A DNA stretch of 64,000 bases from Candidatus Sulfopaludibacter sp. (GTDB taxonomy: Bacteria > Acidobacteriota > Terriglobia > Bryobacterales > Bryobacteraceae). A program made the translations under genes and the position numbers. The stretch lies in assembly GCA_031292755.1 (NCBI GenBank), contig JARLGM010000003.1, forward strand, positions 61,682 through 125,681, written 5' to 3'. The notes under the pieces were generated by a model. That model had not been told where the DNA came from, did not search any database, and saw nothing but the letters and a program-made list of their open reading frames with translations. Shown here one piece after another: positions 59,124 through 64,000 of this stretch (within the stretch, counting starts at the first letter, position 1; each line of letters begins with the position of its first letter).

Positions 59124-59660
59124 ATGGCTTTGATCGTTTTCTTCCGGGGCATCAACGTTGGAGGACACAGGGCTTTTCGTCCGAGCGTGCTCGCCAAAGA
59201 ACTAGGCATCTACGATACCGTGAACGTGGGCGCAGCAGGCACGCTTGTCGTTCGCAAACCTGGGTTGCGCGCAAACTTCCTTGCCGAATTGCGCCGGAAG
59301 GTGCCGTTTGAAGCAACAATCGCTTTCTGCGACGGCAGCGATCTGATTCGGCTAGAGAAGGACAATCCGTTTGGATCTGAGCCACCGCCCGCAGATGTGG
59401 TTCAATTTGTAAGCATCCTGGCGGAGGCTGGACGCCGCAGAGTTTCTCTTCCGATTACTCTTCCCGAAGGTGGGGAGTGGCTTGTGCGAATCATTGGCTC
59501 GAAGAATCGTCTCGTGTATGGGGTGTACCGCCGCCACATGAAGACGATTGGCTATCTCGGCCAGATCGACAGGCTCTTTGGGGCGCCGGCGACGACGCGC
59601 GGTTGGAACACAATCCTCGCAGTGCTACGGATTCTGAAATCCCAAGAGCCCGGCAAGTAG
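59124..59660 (+). CDS. DUF1697 family protein
   Basis: A 178-residue protein. The family start is clear: IVFFRGINVGGHRAFRPSVL, then YDTVNVGAAGTLVVRKPGLR. The C-terminal segment has RLFGAPATTRGWNTILAVLR, the usual ending of DUF1697. No biochemical function is established. It lies 21 bases after the membrane protein and may be co-transcribed. Codon use in this gene is less GC-biased than in its neighbours. Confidence 0.85.
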   Translation: MALIVFFRGINVGGHRAFRPSVLAKELGIYDTVNVGAAGTLVVRKPGLRANFLAELRRKVPFEATIAFCDGSDLIRLEKDNPFGSEPPPADVVQFVSILAEAGRRRVSLPITLPEGGEWLVRIIGSKNRLVYGVYRRHMKTIGYLGQIDRLFGAPATTRGWNTILAVLRILKSQEPGK

Positions 59661-59687
59661 ATCTGTTGGTAGTTTGGGGGACTCCGC

Positions 59688-59849
59688 GTGCAAGTGCGCA
59701 GCGGGGTGAGGCGGGTGCGCAATTTCGTGATCGGCGCGGCGATTGGCCTGGCCGCCGGGGGTGGCTGTGTGGGCGCGGCGCCGATCGTGGTATTTGGAGG
59801 AATCAGCGCCGCTCTCCCGGGTTATCGCACGGTCTATCGCATGCGCTGA
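59688..59849 (+). pseudogene. Probable remnant of a glycine-zipper protein gene
   Basis: An open frame of 53 codons from a GTG, with the translation core VRNFVIGAAIGLAAGG and the ending ALPGYRTVYRMR. This looks like the C-terminal part of exported glycine-zipper proteins I recall from Acidobacteria, which end in a similar LPG(Y/W)RTIYR. No signal peptide or N-terminal domain is present, and the frame closes 15 bases upstream at 59670. A small complete gene cannot be excluded. Confidence 0.4.
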
Positions 59850-59859
59850 GGGTTCGCTA

Positions 59860-60822
59860 TCACTCGACCAGTTCCACGCGGCGATTTTTGGCGCGACCCT
59901 CCTCGCCGGCATTGGATGCCGCCGGGGAGTATGGGCCGCAACCGAAGGAATCCAGCCGGTTCGCGGCGATGCCGAATTTCGCCGTCAGTTCGCGGACGAC
60001 GCTGGCGGCGCGGCGACGGCTCAGGTCGAGATTGTAGTCCGCCTTGCCCTGACTGTCGGTGTGCCCCACCACGTGCAGGCGCAGTGCGGGATCGCCTTTC
60101 AGCAGCGTAGCGATCTCCTGCAGGGTAGGCTGCGATTCCGGCTTCACTACGTCTTTGTCAATATCGAAAAAGACACCGTACAGCGCCACTTTTCCCGCAT
60201 CGCGAAGCCCCTGCTTCATCTCGTCCGCATTGACGAAGGTCATCTTCTTTTCCATGGTGTCCGGCAGGATGGCCACGATTTCCGCCAGCGCCTGCCCCTT
60301 GGCGAGTCTGCCCTGCAAACGTTCGGGAGTTATGCCGTCTTTGTATTCCGTCACGAAGACGATGTAGTAGCCGGGCGGAGTCTGTTTGGTCTTGCCCACC
60401 AGCATGCGCTCGGTGGCCTCACTGTAGGCAAGAATCTGCCCGAGGCCGTCCTCGTCGGCTATCTGGTTGTAAGTCGGGCCGAACCAGCCGGGGTCCTCCT
60501 ACCGTTTTTCAAAAATGATGTCGAGCCCCAGCCTTTGAAACTCCAGCCGGTAATTGCGAAGAATTTCGGTTCCGGTGCGCCCCGCTGGCGCCAGGTAGGT
60601 GTAACGGCTGAGTTGTCCTTCCACCCGAATGCTTTTAGAGTAAGCGGGCGGGGTCAACTGGGTGGGCCGCGAGAGCGGCACTAAGTACTCATCGAATCTC
60701 GGCGCGCGGTAGCCGACGATCTCGCTGCCTTCGTACCGCTTCATCCCCGGCGGGTCTTTCGAACCCGCCAGATCCGCCGCACCGAGCGTGGGCAACAGTG
60801 CAAGCACCAACAGACATCGCAT
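59860..60822 (-). pseudogene. OmpA family protein (DUF4892-like N-terminus) interrupted by an in-frame TAG
   Basis: One reading frame of 321 codons from the ATG at 60822 to 59860, broken only by an amber codon at 60501-60499. Before it lies the signal peptide (MRCLLVLALLPTLGAA) and a domain with DPPGMKRYEGSEIVGYRAPR and GTEILRNYRLEFQRLG. After it comes EDPGWFGPTYNQIADEDGLG and an OmpA domain (ALYGVFFDIDKDVVKPESQP; LHVVGHTDSQGKADYNLDLS; RRRAASVVREL; AKNRRVELVE). The two parts match one protein family in the right order with no frameshift. The gene is therefore a recent nonsense mutant, a readthrough gene or contains a sequencing error. Confidence 0.8.
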
Positions 60823-60916
60823 CCGGAACCTCCACCCAAAATCTGCGTTCGATTATATCAGCGATCCACCCATGGCTTGCAAAAGTCGATGAGGGTTGGG
60901 AATCTGGAACAATCCT

Positions 60917-61837
60917 ATGGTCAATTGGCTGGTCGTCGGTATCGGCGATATTACGCGTCAGCGGGTGATACCCGCAATTCTGGCGGAAGAGCGCAGCCGG
61001 CTTTACGGCGTGGTGACGCGCGACCGGAAGAAAGCGGAGGCGTATCCCGGCGTGCGCGCGTGGACCTCGCTCGATGAGGCGTTACAGGATGACACGATCG
61101 ATGCCGTGTACGTGGCGTCTCCGGTGGCGCTGCACGCGCCGCACGCGACCGCCTGTCTGCGCGCGGGCAAGCATGTGCTGTGCGAGAAGCCGGTTGGCAT
61201 GAATTATCCCGAGGCGCGGGACATGGCGGCTACCGCGCGGGAATGCCGCCGCCTTTTCGGTGTGGCTTACTACCGCCGGCTGTATCCCAAGCTGATGCGC
61301 GCGAAACAGTTGATTGGCGCGGGCGCCATCGGCCAACCGGTGCTGGCCGAAGCCAATTGCCATAGCTGGCTGGAGATCGCCGGCCGCGAATGGCTGGTGG
61401 ACCCGGCGATGAGCGGCGGCGGACCGCTGTACGATATCGGGTCGCACCGCATCGATGCGCTCAACTTCCTGTTCGGACGGCCGGTGAAGGCGGTCGGCAT
61501 GCGGTCGAATGCGGTGCATCGCCTGGCGGTGGAAGACTGCGCCACGGTGATGATCGAATATGCCGGTAGCGTGCGCGGCGTGGTGGATGTGCGCTGGAAC
61601 TCGCACGTGTTCCGCGATCAGTTCCGCGTGATCGGAACGGAGGGAGAAATCAATCTCGATCCGCTCAACGGTCCGGCGCTGCGGTATCCCGGCGGGGAGG
61701 AGCAGTTGCCCACTCACGCCAATGTGCATTACCCTTCCGTGGAGAACTTTGTCAAGGCCGTTCTGGACAGCGATCCACTTGCCTGCCCTGGCGAGGAAGC
61801 CATTTGGACCGATTGGGTTACAGCCACTTTGCGATAG
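60917..61837 (+). CDS. Gfo/Idh/MocA family oxidoreductase
   Basis: A 306-residue protein from the ATG at 60917. The NAD(P)-binding start is WLVVGIGDITRQRVIPAILA, followed by VYVASPVALHAPHATACLRA and the signature LCEKPVGMNYPEARDMA. The C-terminal domain has GGGPLYDIGSHRIDALNFLF, containing the catalytic His. Enzymes of this family oxidise or reduce sugars and inositols. It is divergent from the interrupted OmpA gene and 66 bases before imuA. The substrate is unknown. Confidence 0.9.
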   Translation: MVNWLVVGIGDITRQRVIPAILAEERSRLYGVVTRDRKKAEAYPGVRAWTSLDEALQDDTIDAVYVASPVALHAPHATACLRAGKHVLCEKPVGMNYPEARDMAATARECRRLFGVAYYRRLYPKLMRAKQLIGAGAIGQPVLAEANCHSWLEIAGREWLVDPAMSGGGPLYDIGSHRIDALNFLFGRPVKAVGMRSNAVHRLAVEDCATVMIEYAGSVRGVVDVRWNSHVFRDQFRVIGTEGEINLDPLNGPALRYPGGEEQLPTHANVHYPSVENFVKAVLDSDPLACPGEEAIWTDWVTATLR

Positions 61838-61861
61838 GGACTTGACACCGGCCGCCCGCTT

Positions 61862-61882
61862 CCTGTAAAAATAACGTACAGG
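61862..61882. promoter_or_regulatory. Palindrome CCTGTA-N9-TACAGG upstream of imuA, candidate LexA operator
   Basis: A perfect 6-base inverted repeat with a 9-base AT-rich spacer lies 21 bases before the imuA start. imuAB cassettes are usually SOS-regulated through LexA. The half-sites resemble CTGTA/TACAG of the E. coli SOS box but with wider spacing. The assignment is inference from position. Confidence 0.5.
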
Positions 61883-61903
61883 CGAATAAAAGGCGAAATA
61901 GCG

Positions 61904-62572
61904 ATGGGTGCGGCGGTCCTGAAACAGCAGTTCGAAGCGGTCCTGGGCGGACACCTGGACTGGCAGTCCCGGCCGCTGCCGGAGACTGCGCGGACCGGCA
62001 TTGCGGAAATCGATTCCGTAACCGGAGGCCTCCCCCGGGGCTGTCTGACCGAGATTTACGGTTCAGCCTCCTCCGGCCGCACCAGCCTGCTGGTTTCCCT
62101 TCTGGCGGAAGCCACGGCGCGGCAGGAAATCTGCGCGCTGGTGGATGCCGACGATACCTTCGACCCTATTTCCGCCGCGGCTGCCGGGGTCCGGCTGGAT
62201 CGCCTGATTTGGGTGCGGGCCGCGAGAAGTGCGGAGCAGGCGCTGAAGGCCGCGGATCTGTTGATTCAGGGCGGCGGATTCGGCGTAGTGGCGATGGATC
62301 TGGGCGATACCGCGCCAGCCACGGCGCGGCGCATTTCGCTGACGTCCTGGTTTCGTCTGCGCCGCGCGGTAGAGCATACGCCCACGGTGCTGGTGACGGT
62401 GGCCCGCCAGAGCAACGCGAAAACCTGCGCCTCGCTGATGCTGGAATGCGTGCGCGAACAGGTGGAGTGGAGCGGCGCGCCCGCGAGTTCGCGGCTGCTG
62501 CGCGGCATCCGGGTGAGGAGCCGGTCTTGCAAGCCCGTGGGTCGCTCGTGCGTGTGGGGTGCTCCGGTATGA
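61904..62572 (+). CDS. imuA: ImuA (RecA-like, mutagenesis cassette)
   Basis: A 222-residue protein from the ATG at 61904. It has a RecA-like fold with a modified Walker A (LTEIYGSASSGRTSLLVSLL) and YGSASSGRTS in place of GPESSGKT. VVAMDLGDTAPATARRIS fills the Walker B position. ImuA (SulA2-like) works with ImuB and DnaE2 in error-prone translesion synthesis after DNA damage. It is followed by imuB after a 188-base gap filled by a repeat element. The Lys of Walker A is replaced by Arg, so ATP hydrolysis may be weak. Confidence 0.85.
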   Translation: MGAAVLKQQFEAVLGGHLDWQSRPLPETARTGIAEIDSVTGGLPRGCLTEIYGSASSGRTSLLVSLLAEATARQEICALVDADDTFDPISAAAAGVRLDRLIWVRAARSAEQALKAADLLIQGGGFGVVAMDLGDTAPATARRISLTSWFRLRRAVEHTPTVLVTVARQSNAKTCASLMLECVREQVEWSGAPASSRLLRGIRVRSRSCKPVGRSCVWGAPV

Positions 62573-62586
62573 GTCAGGCAATGCAT

Positions 62587-62753
62587 CATCGCGGAGTCGC
62601 GGAGCCGCGGAGGAAGATGCGGAGAAAAGAGGGGAGAAGGCTGCGGCTGGAAAAGCCGGCGAAACGGCATGTGCCACAGCTTCGATCCGCTACAAAGAAC
62701 CCAGGATCTTGTCTCCTCCACGTCTTCCTCCGCGCCTCTGCGCCTCCGCGATG
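62587..62753. repeat. Imperfect inverted-repeat element between imuA and imuB
   Basis: Arms of 33 bases at 62587-62619 and 62721-62753 are complementary with four mismatches. The core is CGCGGAGGCGCAGAGGCGCG-like. The 101-base centre has no reading frame of note. The ends lie 14 bases after the imuA stop and seven bases before the imuB ATG. It looks like a MITE- or REP-type element inserted into the cassette. Confidence 0.75.
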
Positions 62754-62760
62754 AAGAAAT

Positions 62761-63978
62761 ATGTTTGCCTGTCTGCATGGTCCCGGAAAATTGACGGCAG
62801 TGGCGCTGGAGTTCTCGCCTGTAGTGGAAGAGATTTCGGCCGATACCGTAGTGCTGGACGCTTCCGGACTGGACCGGCTGTTCGGCCATCCGCAGGACGT
62901 GGCGGGCGCGATCGCGCGGCGGGCGGGAGCGGTGAATCTGGCGATGGCCTCCAATCCCGATGCCGCCATCTGCGCGGCGCGCGGCTTTTCGGGAATCAGC
63001 GTGGTGCCCTACGGCGACGAAGCCAAATTCCTAGGCAGCCTGCCGGTCTCTCTGCTGTCCCCTTCCCCGGAGATGGCGGAAACATTGGGGCGATGGGGCA
63101 TATATCGATTTTCCGAACTGGCTGCGCTGCCGCCGCTGGGTATCGCCGAGCGGCTCGGACCGGAAGGGCTGCGCCTGCGCGAACTGGCTCGCGGGGAGGC
63201 CGAGCGCAAGCTGGTACCGGTGGAAGATCCCCTGCGCTTCGAAAACGAGCTCGAGCCGGATTACCCCATCGACCTGCTGGAGCCGCTGGCCTTCCTGCTG
63301 GCCAGCCTGTTGAACGGCCTCTGCACCAGCCTGGCCGCGCGGGCGCTGGCCACCGACGAAATCCGCCTGCGTCTGAAACTGGAAGACCGCACCACCTTCG
63401 AGCGCACCTTGCGGCTGCCCGTCCCTTCGCTGGACTCGAAGGCGTTTCTGAAGCTATGGCATCTGGATTTGAGCGCACATCCGCCGCAATCGCCCATCGT
63501 GCATGTCTGGATGGGGATGCATCCGGTGAAGCCGCAGGCGGCGCAATCGGGGCTGTTCGTGCTGGCCGCGCCGGAGCCGGTGAAGCTGGAACTGACGCTG
63601 GCGCGCATCAAGTCCATCGTGGGAGCGGACCGCGTAGGCTCGCCGGAATTGCTGGATACGCACCGCCCGAACGCATTCCAAATGGCGGCGGCGAAGCCCA
63701 CTCTCGCCCCTCCGCGCGGATCGCGCCTGGTGCTGCGGCTGTTCCGGCCTCCCCGCACGGCGCGAGTTGCGCTGGCCGCGGGGCAGCCGCATTTCATCGC
63801 CGCCGAAGGAGTCCGCGGCAAAGTACTGGAATACGCCGGCCCCTGGCGCAGCTCCGGCGATTGGTGGACGCGCGATCCCTGGTCGCGCGACGAATGGGAC
63901 ATCGCCCTTTCCGACGGAGCACTTTACAGGTTGTACTGCGACCCGCGGGGGTGGTTTGTGGAGGGATCTTATGATTAA
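62761..63978 (+). CDS. imuB: ImuB (Y-family polymerase-like, catalytically inactive type)
   Basis: A 405-residue protein from the ATG at 62761. It keeps the palm/finger-like core (EISADTVVLDASGLDRLFGH), a helix-hairpin-helix segment (LGRWGIYRFSELAALPPLGI) and a little-finger-like region, and it ends in the domain with GPWRSSGDWWTRDPWSRDEW. The first catalytic acidic motif of Y-family polymerases (an N-terminal YXDVD-type block) is missing, as in ImuB proteins, which serve as scaffolds for DnaE2. The final residues (YCDPRGWFVEGSYD) are typical. It overlaps the next start by eight bases. Confidence 0.88.
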   Translation: MFACLHGPGKLTAVALEFSPVVEEISADTVVLDASGLDRLFGHPQDVAGAIARRAGAVNLAMASNPDAAICAARGFSGISVVPYGDEAKFLGSLPVSLLSPSPEMAETLGRWGIYRFSELAALPPLGIAERLGPEGLRLRELARGEAERKLVPVEDPLRFENELEPDYPIDLLEPLAFLLASLLNGLCTSLAARALATDEIRLRLKLEDRTTFERTLRLPVPSLDSKAFLKLWHLDLSAHPPQSPIVHVWMGMHPVKPQAAQSGLFVLAAPEPVKLELTLARIKSIVGADRVGSPELLDTHRPNAFQMAAAKPTLAPPRGSRLVLRLFRPPRTARVALAAGQPHFIAAEGVRGKVLEYAGPWRSSGDWWTRDPWSRDEWDIALSDGALYRLYCDPRGWFVEGSYD

Positions 63979-64000
63979 TTCCCCAAAAACTCATCGCGGA
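63971..64000 (+). CDS. Start of a possible error-prone DNA polymerase gene (dnaE2), cut by window edge
   Basis: An ATG at 63971 overlaps the imuB stop and opens a frame (MINSPKTHRG) to the window end. Only ten codons are visible, so the identity rests solely on the usual imuA-imuB-dnaE2 gene order. It may equally be chance. Confidence 0.3.
   Translation, partial: MINSPKTHRG

Noticed and set aside
1..64000. tRNA, rRNA, riboswitch or prophage genes
   Set aside because: None could be recognised by eye on either strand; a covariance-model search would be decisive for small RNAs.

Overview
The window is a GC-rich chromosomal stretch from a Gram-negative bacterium. The best fit is Acidobacteriota of the Bryobacterales/'Solibacter' lineage. 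Support comes from a secreted CHRD protein ending in the Solibacter-type C-terminal domain (29933-31978), lpxA and lpxD, a TPR-bearing Ser/Thr kinase, and many secreted enzymes of types abundant in that group (DUF2264, GH28, ThuA, NIPSNAP, PQQ dehydrogenase). This placement is inferred from gene content; no rRNA or tRNA gene was recognised.

The left end (1-8015) is the most unusual part. A minus-strand pair, a small winged-helix-like protein and a CbiA-type amidotransferase cut by the window edge, looks like dsrD-dsrN of dissimilatory sulfur metabolism. It follows a PEP-synthase-like protein that has lost the PEP-binding barrel. Divergent from these are a porin, a small membrane protein, a TauE/SafE-type sulfite exporter and a DUF4881 lipoprotein. 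From memory, these families resemble those of deltaproteobacterial sulfate reducers. dsrAB is not in the window, so whether the pathway works is unknown.

8070-22671 holds a DUF2264 protein, a very large bacterial alpha-2-macroglobulin with unusual inserts, a tightly overlapping seven-gene operon (RDD, two B-box-like zinc-finger membrane proteins, a further membrane protein, DUF4129, DUF4350, MoxR), a LacI regulator and an HDOD protein. 22858-29140 encodes an acyl-CoA ligase / lactate permease / thioredoxin-like operon and a membrane pyrophosphatase, separated by a striking repeat hairpin. 29353-42317 carries a small Cys protein, the CHRD protein, a kinase, lpxA, a ProC-like enzyme, lpxD, a P-loop NTPase, an orphan HisKA protein, a REC-GGDEF cyclase, an MFS transporter, a GNAT, a cytochrome c and a DUF4159 protein.

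42512-46393 is a four-gene operon (class III aminotransferase, helical-repeat-like exported protein, FAD oxidoreductase, YceI). Then come tadA, a DUF4337 protein, purH, ThuA, a PQQ dehydrogenase divergent from a cytochrome c-helix-hairpin-helix fusion, DUF3047, an aminotransferase, GH28, an ACT protein, an EfpL/YeiP-type elongation factor, NIPSNAP and others. An OmpA-family gene is interrupted by one in-frame TAG. The right end is an imuA-imuB mutagenesis cassette, with a repeat element between the two genes, a palindrome upstream, and a partial reading frame at the edge that could be dnaE2. At least three dispersed repeat families lie in the intergenic gaps.
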